Shown here: one piece after another, positions 1 through 7,679 of the stretch
How positions within the stretch are numbered: the first letter of the stretch is position 1
Layout: the number at the start of each line of letters is the position of its first letter
Assembly: GCA_016865865.1 (NCBI GenBank)
Contig: VGOC01000017.1
Span: forward strand, 1-47,669
From: Chloroflexota bacterium
GTDB taxonomy: Bacteria; Chloroflexota; Anaerolineae; Anaerolineales; UBA11858
Length of the DNA: 47,669 bases
Direction of reading: 5' to 3'
Position numbers and translations under genes: made by a program
The notes under the pieces: generated by a model
Databases searched by the model: none
What the model was told of the DNA's origin: nothing
Seen by the model: only the letters and a program-made list of their open reading frames with translations

Positions 1-241
1 CCTCGGCAGCGCCGCGCCACTCATCGCGGCTGCCCCAATCCACCAGACAAAAAGACGACGCCGGGGTGATTTTGACGAAGTCGAAATCATAAAGGCGTTG
101 ATAATTCAGCGTGGCAGCGGCCAACCCCTCGGGAGTCTGGTCATCCACGGGGAAATGCCGCCACAGCGCGACCGGCGGGCGATCCGGCTTCTCGCCGCTC
201 AGACAGATCTCGAGGCGTTGACGATGGGTCAGGGCGGTCAA
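1..241 (-). CDS. Uroporphyrinogen decarboxylase-like protein (partial, N-terminal 80 residues)
   Basis: The gene runs off the left edge of the window; only about 80 N-terminal residues are visible. They begin LTALTHRQRLEICLSGEKPD and continue with a PPVALWRHFP segment and a DFVKITP segment, the pattern of the URO-D / corrinoid methyltransferase superfamily, where the N-terminal helix and the first strand of the barrel lie. I chose the TTG at 241-239 because its last two bases overlap the TGA stop of the BchI-like gene (TTGA), indicating translational coupling. The BchI-like neighbour makes a tetrapyrrole link tempting, but many URO-D-like proteins are methyltransferases, and the visible part cannot decide between them. 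Confidence 0.72.
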   Translation of the reverse strand, partial: MTALTHRQRLEICLSGEKPDRPPVALWRHFPVDDQTPEGLAAATLNYQRLYDFDFVKITPASSFCLVDWGSRDEWRGAAE

Positions 242-1467
242 GATAACGCTCCTGATTTCTTCCTGGATTTCTTGGGAGGAATGACGTCGTTCAGGATATC
301 GGCCAGCTCTTGCTCTTCGAACCCGTGCTGCGTGAAATAATCATCCATGAAATTCGACCGCCGCATCCGCAGCGCCATGGGCGCAACAGCATGCAGATCG
401 TCGGAGGTGACTTTCAGGCGGGCGTCGGCCACGGCGTGGGCTCGGGCGGCCTCGAAGAGGGTGATCTCCGCGCGCAGAGAGTCGATCTTGAGTCGCTCCA
501 CCAGGGACAACCCCTGCTGGGAAACTTCGTCGGGGATTTCCACCTGGGACAGCAAATCACGGGCGGTCTGGATATCCTCCTGTGCCAGGGCCGTGGAATC
601 GGAGAATTCCACAGAAACCCGGCGAGGATTGGTGAGATAGGCCCTAGCGCGGCGATAAGCCTCCAGGCGTTCACCACGATCATTCAAACCGCGCACGACC
701 ACGCGCAGGCCAAAGCGATCCATGATCTGGGGGCGCAGACGGCCTTCCTCGGGGTTCATCGAGCCGACCAGCACGAAGCGCGCCCGGTAGGTCGCCGACA
801 TGGGGCCGCGCCGCACCAGGTAATAGCCCTGGGCGGCGGCGTCCAGGATGGCGTCAACGACGTCATCGCTGAGCAGGTTGACCTCATCCACATACAACAG
901 GTTGCGGTCGGCCTGTGCCAGGATGCCCCGGCGCAGGCGAACATGACCCTGCAAAGCGGCGCGTTCATCCAGTCCCCCTACCACGTCATCCAGGAGGGCG
1001 TTGAGGGGCAGCTCCACCAGTCGCACCTGATCCATCACCGCCAGGGGTTCGTCCCCGGCATACTTCTTGGCGCAATCTGGGCAGACGGCGTCAACCCCCC
1101 CGGCCTCGATATCCTCCGGCAGACAGCCGTAATAGCACAGGCTGCGCGGGGTCTGAGGCAGGAGTTCCGGCAGGCTGCGCACGGCGGTGGTTTTGCCCGT
1201 GCCGCGCGGGCCGATCAGCAGCACGCCGCCCATGAGCGGGTTGATCATCGCCAGGAGCAGGGCTAGCTTCATCTCCTGTTGGCCGACCAGCGCTAAAAAT
1301 GGGAAGGGCACCACGTCGGCGAAGCCGGCATCCTCTTGGGGGGCGGCGGCTTCCAGGCTGCGTCCGGTCACGCGGTCTATCAACTCGCGCAGGGATCGCA
1401 CAGGGGGAATGCCCCCCTCGGTTCTGCCTGGCTCATCCGTTGTGTGAAGTTGGTCATTTTCACTCAT
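238..1467 (-). CDS. Magnesium-chelatase subunit I (BchI/ChlI)-like AAA+ ATPase
   Basis: 409 residues, close to the usual BchI length. The Walker A motif GPRGTGKT lies at about 86-93 and the Walker B LLYVDEVN at about 190-197, followed by the MNPEEGRLRPQIMDRFGLRV region typical of ChlI (sensor/arginine-finger helix). BchI hexamers power metal insertion into protoporphyrin together with BchD and BchH; neither partner is visible here. Residues 111, 115, 129 and 132 are cysteines in a C-x3-C...C-x2-C layout inside the insertion after Walker A, so a bound zinc is possible. It overlaps the downstream URO-D-like gene by TTGA. It could act in chlorophyll-independent chelation (for example cobalt) or as a chaperone-type MoxR relative; the sequence favours the BchI branch. 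Confidence 0.85.
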   Translation of the reverse strand: MSENDQLHTTDEPGRTEGGIPPVRSLRELIDRVTGRSLEAAAPQEDAGFADVVPFPFLALVGQQEMKLALLLAMINPLMGGVLLIGPRGTGKTTAVRSLPELLPQTPRSLCYYGCLPEDIEAGGVDAVCPDCAKKYAGDEPLAVMDQVRLVELPLNALLDDVVGGLDERAALQGHVRLRRGILAQADRNLLYVDEVNLLSDDVVDAILDAAAQGYYLVRRGPMSATYRARFVLVGSMNPEEGRLRPQIMDRFGLRVVVRGLNDRGERLEAYRRARAYLTNPRRVSVEFSDSTALAQEDIQTARDLLSQVEIPDEVSQQGLSLVERLKIDSLRAEITLFEAARAHAVADARLKVTSDDLHAVAPMALRMRRSNFMDDYFTQHGFEEQELADILNDVIPPKKSRKKSGALS

Positions 1468-1476
1468 ATTTTGAGG

Positions 1477-1482
1477 TTTATA
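1477..1482 (-). promoter_or_regulatory. Possible -10 box giving a near-leaderless BchI-like transcript
   Basis: On the minus strand TATAAA ends nine bases before the ATG at 1467 and no Shine-Dalgarno sequence is present in between. This geometry fits a leaderless or very short-leader transcript. No clear -35 was found, and the box lies just outside a large palindrome. Confidence 0.3.
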
Positions 1483-1599
1483 GTAACTGCTCAGCCATCG
1501 AACGGATTAGCCCGAAAAAAGGGTGTGCGAACGCAAAGCGGCTGCGCCCCCTTCACACACCCTTTTTTCGGGAACTTCCCCGTTTGGCTGAGTAGTTAC
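1483..1599. repeat. 117-bp imperfect palindrome (large stem-loop)
   Basis: The left arm begins GTAACTGCTCAGCCA and the right arm ends TGGCTGAGTAGTTAC, which are reverse complements but for one base. Inside, CCCGAAAAAAGGGTGTG pairs perfectly with CACACCCTTTTTTCGGG around a GC-rich loop. It fills the gap between two genes on the minus strand. Its size resembles the 121-bp palindromes at 10.8 and 23.6 kb, although the arm sequence differs. It may be a miniature inverted-repeat element or a strong bidirectional terminator. Confidence 0.8.
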
Positions 1600-1614
1600 G
1601 ATTTTTATAGAAGC

Positions 1615-1635
1615 GTCCACTGAAAAAACAACGAG
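1615..1635. repeat. Fragment of the 121-bp palindromic element
   Basis: GTCCACTGAAAAAACAACGA matches, with one change, the terminal arm found at the ends of the two complete 121-bp elements (GTCCACTGAAAAAACTACGA). Only one arm is present, so this is probably a relic end lying next to the 117-bp palindrome. Confidence 0.5.
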
Positions 1636-1668
1636 GTCTCTGCGATGAAATCTTGCTCTTACGAATTA

Positions 1669-2043
1669 TCAATCCATATCTTCGCGCAGTTCATCGTGAT
1701 CTACCGTGCTCAGGCGGTGTGGCTCCTCCTCCAGCACATCAATGGTCGTGTAGGTCAACTCCGACATCATTGGTGCCAGCGGCACAGACGCTGGCACACG
1801 AATGCGCGGCTGGGGCGGCGGCGGCTCACGGCGCGGCCTGGAAAAATCGTATGATCGCAGACGGAGGATACGAGGGTCGTCGTTCAGCCAGCCGATATAG
1901 TGGCCGAGAACAGAATAGATTTCGCGCTCAGGAGTCACCCATCCAACCCACTCACCGATTCGATTATAGAGGTAGGGATAAACGAGATAGGCTCCGACAT
2001 CGCCGGAGGTTGAGTAGATGGGGATCAGGCGGGGAGAGTTCAT
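1669..2043 (-). CDS. Conserved small hypothetical protein, 124 residues
   Basis: I do not recognise a named family. The N-terminal half is rich in aromatic and hydrophobic residues (YLVYPYLYNRIGEWVGWV, then SVLGHYIGWLNDDPRIL), suggesting a small beta-barrel. The C-terminal half has a Pro/Arg-rich stretch (RREPPPPQPRIRVP) and an acidic tail. There is no signal peptide or membrane helix. The ATG at 2043 follows the GtrA stop codon directly with no gap, so it is the last gene of the envelope operon and is probably translated by reinitiation. Confidence 0.7.
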   Translation of the reverse strand: MNSPRLIPIYSTSGDVGAYLVYPYLYNRIGEWVGWVTPEREIYSVLGHYIGWLNDDPRILRLRSYDFSRPRREPPPPQPRIRVPASVPLAPMMSELTYTTIDVLEEEPHRLSTVDHDELREDMD

Positions 2044-2514
2044 TTAAACATCATTATACGTCCAAAACCGATTGACGAAATAATTCCAAAACATCACCAG
2101 GATGATGGCGATCGCCAGGGCGGTGTTGTGTCCCAAGAATTCCGTGGTCATAAAAGGGAAGATCCTCAGAAAGGGCAGATACCCGTAGAGTTTCTGGAGA
2201 GGCATATCCAGGAGGGCAAATACCGGCGTGCGGATTCCGACGCCGATGAGATTGACGACCGCAAACGAGGTCAGCTGGTTACTCAGCAGCTTCGAGCGCG
2301 AGTCCGGATACGTCCAATACCGGTTCCAGGTGAAGTTATTCAAGACGGCGACCCCAAAAGAGATCACGCTCGCCAGCACAGGGTTCAAATGGAGAAATTT
2401 GGTAAGGATATTGAACACCGCGAAATCCGCGAACGCGCCGCTGGTTCCCACCAGGGCGAACTTGAGAAAGCGTGTCCGCTCGTGGGGGTTTGTAATGAAA
2501 TCTGTCATCATCAT
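2044..2514 (-). CDS. GtrA-like membrane protein
   Basis: About 156 residues with four predicted membrane segments: one around FALVGTSGAFADFAVFNIL, one around VLASVISFGVAVLNNFTWNRYWTY, then two C-terminal helices ending in a second WNYFVNRFWTY copy. The repeated N-x3-NRxWTY pattern is the hallmark of the GtrA/DPMS family, proposed to flip polyprenyl-linked sugars across the membrane. Three tandem ATG codons are available at 2514-2506. I chose the first, with GGAG about 13 bases upstream. A longer frame exists, but it runs through the upstream epimerase gene. The neighbouring epimerase suggests a role in nucleotide-sugar-dependent envelope glycan synthesis. Confidence 0.85.
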   Translation of the reverse strand: MMMTDFITNPHERTRFLKFALVGTSGAFADFAVFNILTKFLHLNPVLASVISFGVAVLNNFTWNRYWTYPDSRSKLLSNQLTSFAVVNLIGVGIRTPVFALLDMPLQKLYGYLPFLRIFPFMTTEFLGHNTALAIAIILVMFWNYFVNRFWTYNDV

Positions 2515-2540
2515 GCCTGGGAAAATTTCTCCAAAATTAA

Positions 2541-2608
2541 GATCAAGAGCCCGTCCCCGGGCGACCCGATGACGGGTCTTTGATCCTATTTTCGTGAAGT
2601 AATGATAG
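2541..2608. repeat. Palindromic repeat, family ACTTCACGAAA/GACCCGTC (copy 1)
   Basis: On the minus strand: ATTACTTCACGAAAATAGGATC, then AAAGACCCGTC, CGGGTCGCCCGGGGACGGGCTC and TTGATC. The GAGCCCGTC and GACGGGTC blocks form a stem. The same sequence recurs at 9573-9650 and partly at 6252-6323. This copy contains the 3' end and stop codon of the epimerase gene. Confidence 0.75.
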
Positions 2609-3550
2609 TTTCTCCTCGAAATAGGGGATGGTTTTTCGAATGCCCTCTCGCAAACCGACCACAGGCAGCCAGCCAAGCAATTCCCGGGCGCGGCTGATAT
2701 CCGGCTGACGGCGTTGTGGATCGCCATCCCCCCGCTGCATCGGGTGAAACGCGATTCCTTGATTACCGCTAATCTGATTGATGGTTTCGGCAAATTCGAG
2801 GATGGTGATTTCATCCGGATTGCCCACATTGACAGGGCGATGCTCATCGGAAAGCAGCAGGCGGTAAATGCCCTCGATCAGGTCATCCACATAACAAAAA
2901 CTTCGCGTCTGCTGACCGTCGCCATAGACCGTCAGGGGCTGCCCTCTCAATGCTTGCATCAAGAAATTAGGCACCACGCGCCCATCGTCGGTGTGCATGC
3001 GCGGGCCATAGGTGTTGAATATGCGCACGATTCGGGTATCTATGCCGTGGAAACGGTGATAGGCCATGGTCAGGGCTTCGGCAAAGCGCTTGGCTTCATC
3101 GTAGACCGATCGCTCCCCGATGGGATCAACATGCCCCCAGTACCCCTCCGTCTGTGGGTGCTCGAGGGGGTCTCCGTAGATCTCACTGGTTGAAGCCAGC
3201 AAAAATCGAGCGTTGTGCGCTTTTGCGACGCCCAGGGTGTTATGAGTCCCCAGCGCGCCGGCTTTCATCGTTTGAATGGGCAGATTCACATACCCAAAGG
3301 GAGAATGGGGGTTGGGGCTGGCCGGGGAGGCGAAATGCATCACCGCATCCAATTTGCCAGGCACGAAGATGAAGTTGGATACATCATGTCGGATGAAGAG
3401 AAATCGCTCTTCGCCCGCCAGATGGGCCAAATTTTCCCGGCTGCCGGTGATGAAGTTGTCCATCCCCACCACTGAGTGCCCCTCATCAAGCAGCCGGTCA
3501 CAGAGATGCGATCCCAAGAAACCGGCCGCGCCAGTAACCAATACACGCAT
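2543..3550 (-). CDS. NAD-dependent epimerase/dehydratase, UDP-glucuronate decarboxylase (UXS)-like
   Basis: 335 residues from the chosen ATG at 3550, which has AAGGGA eight bases upstream; a start at 3574 would overlap the preceding gene. The Rossmann motif [10 protein letters not shown] is near the N terminus, and a YDEAKRFAE (YxxxK) active site, an IFNTYGPRM segment and a late QPDISRA segment are all visible. This is the short-chain dehydrogenase pattern of UXS, which converts UDP-glucuronate to UDP-xylose using bound NAD. The last ~17 residues (from [11 protein letters not shown]) are encoded by a dispersed palindromic repeat, so the native C terminus has been replaced or extended. It sits between a lipoprotein gene and gtrA. 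Confidence 0.86.
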   Translation of the reverse strand: MRVLVTGAAGFLGSHLCDRLLDEGHSVVGMDNFITGSRENLAHLAGEERFLFIRHDVSNFIFVPGKLDAVMHFASPASPNPHSPFGYVNLPIQTMKAGALGTHNTLGVAKAHNARFLLASTSEIYGDPLEHPQTEGYWGHVDPIGERSVYDEAKRFAEALTMAYHRFHGIDTRIVRIFNTYGPRMHTDDGRVVPNFLMQALRGQPLTVYGDGQQTRSFCYVDDLIEGIYRLLLSDEHRPVNVGNPDEITILEFAETINQISGNQGIAFHPMQRGDGDPQRRQPDISRARELLGWLPVVGLREGIRKTIPYFEEKLSLLHENRIKDPSSGRPGTGS

Positions 3551-3564
3551 ATTTCGATCCCTTC

Positions 3565-5166
3565 TCAACGCCAATCGAGGCGGTTGATGCGGCCATCGCC
3601 GCTGATCTGCCAGGCCTCGCCGGTCGCGCTATCAACCAACCAGATATTCCCTTGATAGAGCACAGCCAGGAGATACCCATCGCTGCCCTCCAAGAGCTGA
3701 GGCGCCCAGGCGCCCCAATCCCGTTGAGGCTCGATGCCCTGCGCCTCGGATGACGGGAAAAGTTCCCGGCGATTCGATCCATCACGATCCATGATCATCA
3801 CCCGGTAACGGCTGTCGTCGCTTTGATCGGGAAAGATGGCCTGCAAAAAAGCCACCTGGTAAGCCTGTTCCCCGGTGGTTTTTGGTTGCATCGGCGAGGG
3901 CAGCGGATAAGCGAACATCCCCACATGAGAGACCAGATCAACGGGCATTCCGCCGGCGAGAGGGATGGCAGTCAAATCAAATTTCGGCGACTCTTCCGGC
4001 GAGGCCGAGCCGGCGGGCGGCGCATGGCGCACGGTGAAGAGCATCGCCCCATCCGGCCCAAACTCCAGCCCGGGTACCCAGGCCCAATCGCCGCGCGTCT
4101 CCAGGGGGGTATTCTCCAACACCGGGGTGAGGATGCCTTCCTCGAGATCCACCAGTCCAATTTCGTTGGGGTTGGCATAGGCCATGGATCGAGCATTGGC
4201 GCCATAAACGAAATCCGTCCCCCACCAGCCATAGACCCCGCCCGAGTTCGTCTCGACCACCACCTCGGGGCTGGGATCCACCCAACCGTTGACGCTGAAG
4301 TTCGCCATCTGGACATCGTTGTTAGCCTGCCATCCCGGAGCGGCCTGGCGAGGCTCGACGGTCGAATAGGCCGCGTAGGCAGTCGTCCCCGGCTGCCAAT
4401 CGGCGAAATGGATCACATTGGTCGCTTGCAGGTCTATCTCGACATCGGGGTTATCTATCTGAACGACCCACAGGGTATTGATGATCTGCTCATCGTCGGC
4501 ATGACGGGTAAATAATAACCATTCGGCGTCGTCCGAGAGCACGAACACCCTGCCATCCAGATCGCCCGTCGAAACCAGGGGGATGCGGTTGGCGGTTGTC
4601 CCCTCCATCATCCAGGCGTTGCCATCGGAGAGATAAACCAGCCTCCCCGGGATCGGGCGCGGGGTGAAGGAGGTCTGCACGCCAACCAGCATGACCTGGG
4701 GCTGGGGTTCTTTGATCATGACCGTCCTGATTTCGGTTTTGGAGACCTCGACGCCGTCCTCGTAAACGATGCGGTAGGTGATTTCCATGAGGCCATTTTC
4801 GCCGGGCTGCGAGGGCTGTCGCGCCCCCTCGGGAAGGGTCTCGACCGGCAGGAGCTGCTGCTCGTAAGGGATCACAACCTGCTCGACCTCGAACTCTTCA
4901 TACACGCGCGTGAGCGTGATTTCCATGCCTTCGACCAGCGAGACATGCAAGTCCGGCTCGATGCGATCCAAAGCCTCCAGTGATAGACCGGCGATTTCGA
5001 GGGCGTCCTGGACGGTGCCCTGGGGCGGCGCCTGGACGGTGAAGATTTGCCCGTCTCCTGCGATCTGCACTTGAATCATGGGCTGCTCTGTCGGAATCAG
5101 GGCGCAGGCGCTCATCGTCAAAACAAACGCCAAAAAGAGCAAAAGAATAGAATGGTATAATCTCAT
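3565..5166 (-). CDS. Lipoprotein with DUF348-like and G5 domains and a beta-propeller
   Basis: 533 residues. A hydrophobic signal with a lipobox-like end (LTMSAC) places the lipidated cysteine at residue 21, so the protein is probably anchored outside the cytoplasmic membrane. Residues ~30-85 look like a ubiquitin-like DUF348 repeat ([19 protein letters not shown]), and ~105-160 like a G5 domain ([19 protein letters not shown]). The rest has repeated blocks such as [20 protein letters not shown] and [10 protein letters not shown], typical of TolB/PD40 propeller blades. G5 domains bind polysaccharide, so a wall or exopolysaccharide-associated role is likely. It is the first gene of the operon leading into the epimerase and gtrA, and it is divergent from scpB. 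Confidence 0.75.
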   Translation of the reverse strand: MRLYHSILLLFLAFVLTMSACALIPTEQPMIQVQIAGDGQIFTVQAPPQGTVQDALEIAGLSLEALDRIEPDLHVSLVEGMEITLTRVYEEFEVEQVVIPYEQQLLPVETLPEGARQPSQPGENGLMEITYRIVYEDGVEVSKTEIRTVMIKEPQPQVMLVGVQTSFTPRPIPGRLVYLSDGNAWMMEGTTANRIPLVSTGDLDGRVFVLSDDAEWLLFTRHADDEQIINTLWVVQIDNPDVEIDLQATNVIHFADWQPGTTAYAAYSTVEPRQAAPGWQANNDVQMANFSVNGWVDPSPEVVVETNSGGVYGWWGTDFVYGANARSMAYANPNEIGLVDLEEGILTPVLENTPLETRGDWAWVPGLEFGPDGAMLFTVRHAPPAGSASPEESPKFDLTAIPLAGGMPVDLVSHVGMFAYPLPSPMQPKTTGEQAYQVAFLQAIFPDQSDDSRYRVMIMDRDGSNRRELFPSSEAQGIEPQRDWGAWAPQLLEGSDGYLLAVLYQGNIWLVDSATGEAWQISGDGRINRLDWR

Positions 5167-5191
5167 CTCGTCCTATCCAAATAAAAGCTTG

Positions 5192-5206
5192 AGAAACCCG
5201 GTTTCT
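5192..5206. repeat. Short palindrome AGAAACCCGGTTTCT
   Basis: Seven-base arms AGAAACC/GGTTTCT around one C lie in the 75-bp divergent intergenic region between the G5 lipoprotein gene and scpB. It may be an operator shared by both promoters or a dispersed repeat. No other copy was noticed in this window. Confidence 0.45.
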
Positions 5207-5241
5207 TTCTCTAGAGTTTATCGCTAAAACCCGATTATAGC

Positions 5242-5835
5242 ATGAGCGACCCCATTCAATCCAAGCCGGATTCCCATCCTACCCTGAGCCTGGCGGCGCG
5301 CATCGAGGCGCTGCTCTTCGTCGCGCCCGAACCGGTTACGCCAGGGCAGTTAGCCAGGGTATTGGATGTTACTACACGAGAAACCGAGAAGGGCCTGGAA
5401 GAGATCGAATACCTCTATCGAGGCAGGGGGATATGCCTTCAACGCCACGAAGGGACTGTGCGCATTACCACCTCGCCCAAAGCCGCGCCTTTCATCGAAG
5501 ACTTTTTAGACCTGGAAACATCCACTCCCTTGAGCCATGCCGCGCTGGAGACGCTGGCGATCATCGCCTATCAACAACCGGTCACCCGGCCGCATATTGA
5601 CGCCATCCGCGGCGTCAATAGCGACAGCGTTATGAAGAATCTGCTCAGCAAGGGGATCATCCAGGAAGTCGGCCGCGCCGAGGGGCCAGGTCGCCCTATC
5701 TTATACAGCACCACGCCGGAATTCCTGAGTCACTTCGGCCTGATGTCCATCGAAGAATTGCCCCCGTTGAACATCGAGGAGATCATCAACGACAATCATA
5801 AAAATCATTCCGAAGCAGATATTCTAAAGGAATAG
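5242..5835 (+). CDS. scpB: Segregation and condensation protein B
   Basis: 197 residues, normal for ScpB. It has the winged-helix pattern of the family: AARIEALLFVAPEPVTPGQL near the N terminus, AALETLAIIAYQQPVTRPHI in the middle, followed by IRGVNSDSVMKNLLSKGIIQ and GRPILYSTTPEFLSHFGL. ScpB binds the kleisin ScpA and SMC to form the condensin complex. scpA is not in the window. No Shine-Dalgarno sequence precedes the ATG; an AT-rich TTATAG sits immediately upstream, so the start may be leaderless. It converges on the PilZ gene with only four bases between the stops. Confidence 0.93.
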   Translation: MSDPIQSKPDSHPTLSLAARIEALLFVAPEPVTPGQLARVLDVTTRETEKGLEEIEYLYRGRGICLQRHEGTVRITTSPKAAPFIEDFLDLETSTPLSHAALETLAIIAYQQPVTRPHIDAIRGVNSDSVMKNLLSKGIIQEVGRAEGPGRPILYSTTPEFLSHFGLMSIEELPPLNIEEIINDNHKNHSEADILKE

Positions 5836-5839
5836 CCGA

Positions 5840-6199
5840 CTACCCCCCACCCTCATACCCCGGCAAACCATAATCCTCGATGATTTGCATGATGAGCTCG
5901 AGATCTTCATCAGGAATTACTTCCAAAGCGAAGCCGATATTGTAGAAATTGGGGTCAATATCGGGCTGACACCACACGCTGCGTGCGGTCAGATTCAAGA
6001 CCGGCCTGCCGTAGATATCTTCCGGAAGGTCTATGCGCAGATTGATGGTTTTCTCTGTCTCCAGCGCTTCCTCGCTGATGATCATCGCGCCGCTCTCGGT
6101 CAGGTTGCCCAGATAACCGATGAACGCGCCTGTCTGCCGGTCGAAGACGCGCGAATAGAACATGATATGCTGACGTTTTAGTATTCTGCGTTCATCCAT
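5840..6199 (-). CDS. PilZ-domain protein
   Basis: 119 residues from the ATG at 6199, chosen because AAGGAGGT lies six bases upstream; a longer open frame upstream is only repeat sequence. An ERRILKRQ segment supplies the RxxxR motif, and NLTESGAM is close to the [DN]xSxxG motif that binds cyclic di-GMP, with Thr in place of Ser. The rest (NLRIDLPEDI, IGFALEVIPDEDLELI) fits the PilZ six-stranded barrel and final helix. It is likely a stand-alone c-di-GMP receptor. The Thr substitution makes ligand binding plausible but not certain. Confidence 0.8.
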   Translation of the reverse strand: MDERRILKRQHIMFYSRVFDRQTGAFIGYLGNLTESGAMIISEEALETEKTINLRIDLPEDIYGRPVLNLTARSVWCQPDIDPNFYNIGFALEVIPDEDLELIMQIIEDYGLPGYEGGG

Positions 6200-6251
6200 C
6201 TCGGACCTCCTTGCCTCAGGGGGATTCCTCTCTATTATCAATTCTTGAACA

Positions 6252-6323
6252 GGATCAAAGACCCGTAGCTTCGGTTCACTCAGCACAGGCCTCGGGTCGC
6301 CCGGGGCTTGCACTGAGCAGAGC
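6252..6323. repeat. Diverged copy of the GACCCGTC palindromic repeat (copy 3)
   Basis: GATCAAAGACCCGT is followed, after a ~30-base insertion containing CACTCAGCAC, by CGGGTCGCCCGGGGC. These two blocks match copies 1 and 2 of the family, where they are nearly adjacent. It fills the gap between the radical SAM stop and the PilZ ribosome-binding site. Confidence 0.55.
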
Positions 6324-6324
6324 C

Positions 6325-7200
6325 TCATCCATCGAATATACCATACACCTGATCGGGAGCAAGAACCTCATTGAGCTTCTCCCGCAGGGACAGACGAGCC
6401 TGATAACACAGGTGACAGGCGTCTGCGTAAGCTTCTCGTGGAGAGAGGCCATACTGGCGCGACAGTTCCGCCGGGCCGCCGCGGAGCAGCGGGGCGATCA
6501 CTGGGTGAGATTCGGGATCGTACGCCTCCCAGAGATGCGTCAGCTCTCGTGCGAACATGTTTCCGATGGTGATTCCCTGGCAGACGTGCAAATACCCCAA
6601 CGGGTCAACGTGGACTCGGCCTGGATCACGCAAATCTTCATACGGGCACTCGCTGAATGATTCCCACGGCGCCTGGGGAATGTTCTCGACCAACTTTTCG
6701 GATGCACGGCCGCGATACATCAAGGTTCCTTCAGTATCACCAACATCCTCGGGGGAAGAGATGCTGATGATCCCCAGCGGCAATCCCAATTGCGCGGCTG
6801 CCTCCTGCGCATATCGGGCCTGCCGGCTGATGCGCTCGTCCCAGTGGTACAGGTCGCTGCTGACGGATAGATCATCCACCAGCCCAGCCAGGGGGCGCAG
6901 CCACTCCCGGGCATCGGGCAGGCTGTTGGCCCAATAGCTGTTGGTGACGATGCCCACTTTGAATCCCAATCGGGCTGCCTGTTCGACGCCTCGAACCATC
7001 ACTGGGTAGTAGAGAAATGGCTCGCCGCCCTCGAAATAGATCCACTCCACTGTCCCCAAATCCTGGGCTTGCCGCAGGATATTTTCGATAGCTTGGACGC
7101 CCATCGTACCGGTCTGCCAGGGACTGCCCCAGACGAAACAGTGATCACATTCCAGGGTACATTGAAAGGTGAGCAGGAGGTGCAACCCGGTTAGCTTCAT
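6325..7200 (-). CDS. Radical SAM protein
   Basis: 291 residues from the ATG at 7200, which has GGAGGT five bases upstream. The N terminus carries C14-x3-C18-x2-C21 (FQCTLECDHC), the [4Fe-4S] site that cleaves S-adenosylmethionine. A YFEGGEPFLY segment is the family GGEP motif, and VGIVTNSYW matches the following strand. Further cysteines in the last third (SECPYED, HVCQGI, DACHLCYQ) suggest a SPASM/twitch-like auxiliary cluster, as in peptide-modifying or anaerobic sulfatase-maturing enzymes. The substrate is not evident. Its start follows the DinB stop by one base, so it belongs to the LysE-DinB-radical SAM operon. Confidence 0.82.
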   Translation of the reverse strand: MKLTGLHLLLTFQCTLECDHCFVWGSPWQTGTMGVQAIENILRQAQDLGTVEWIYFEGGEPFLYYPVMVRGVEQAARLGFKVGIVTNSYWANSLPDAREWLRPLAGLVDDLSVSSDLYHWDERISRQARYAQEAAAQLGLPLGIISISSPEDVGDTEGTLMYRGRASEKLVENIPQAPWESFSECPYEDLRDPGRVHVDPLGYLHVCQGITIGNMFARELTHLWEAYDPESHPVIAPLLRGGPAELSRQYGLSPREAYADACHLCYQARLSLREKLNEVLAPDQVYGIFDG

Positions 7201-7201
7201 C

Positions 7202-7654
7202 TCAGACCTCCAGACCCTCTCGCCCAAGCTGGCCGAGGATCAACGATAATTCGCCGCGATGGTGAATCTCATGTTCGATCACATGCCAAAAGACGAAGCC
7301 CAGCGCGAATTCCGCGCCCCACGGGGAGACGAATTTCCTGGCCAGATCATCGAGCTCGAGATTAGCCAGATACACCTGGGTATCCGAATGGACATCATCC
7401 AGAAGTTCTTTGATCGCTTCCAGGGTTGGATAATTCTCGAGGGTGTGATGATTCGGCCACTCTTCGACCTCTCTTTTGACTGCATAACGGATCCAGCCGT
7501 CTTCGGCATTGGCGATGTGCAGCATGATCTCGCCTACCGACCGGGCGCCATCGTATGGTTTATAGGTAAGCTCTTCATCAGTGAATTTGTCCATGGTTTC
7601 CAATAATCCATTACGCACACCCTTCCAATGTGAAAATAGGTGTGTAAGTTTCAT
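7202..7654 (-). CDS. DinB/YfiT-family four-helix protein
   Basis: 150 residues from the ATG at 7654, with GGAG eight to nine bases upstream. The histidines expected to form the DinB metal triad are seen in MLHIANAEDGW and VIEHEIHHRGEL. DinB-fold proteins are often thiol-dependent transferases or hydrolases binding nickel or zinc; the exact reaction is unknown here. The ATG leaves a 25-base gap to the upstream LysE gene, and its TGA stop is one base from the radical SAM ATG. Confidence 0.83.
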   Translation of the reverse strand: MKLTHLFSHWKGVRNGLLETMDKFTDEELTYKPYDGARSVGEIMLHIANAEDGWIRYAVKREVEEWPNHHTLENYPTLEAIKELLDDVHSDTQVYLANLELDDLARKFVSPWGAEFALGFVFWHVIEHEIHHRGELSLILGQLGREGLEV

Positions 7655-7679
7655 GATCAGACTCCACGAATAAACATGA

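Noticed and set aside
310-1266. Long plus-strand open frame opposite the BchI-like gene (318 codons)
   Set aside because: It has no recognisable motifs, while the minus strand has intact Walker motifs; it is a codon-bias shadow.
2515-2847. N-terminal extension of the GtrA-like protein
   Set aside because: The extension overlaps the conserved 3' coding part of the epimerase and has no membrane-protein character; three tandem ATG codons at 2514-2506 give the normal GtrA length.
6200-6328. N-terminal extension of the PilZ protein
   Set aside because: It is encoded by the dispersed palindromic repeat, and a strong AAGGAGGT stands right before the ATG at 6199.
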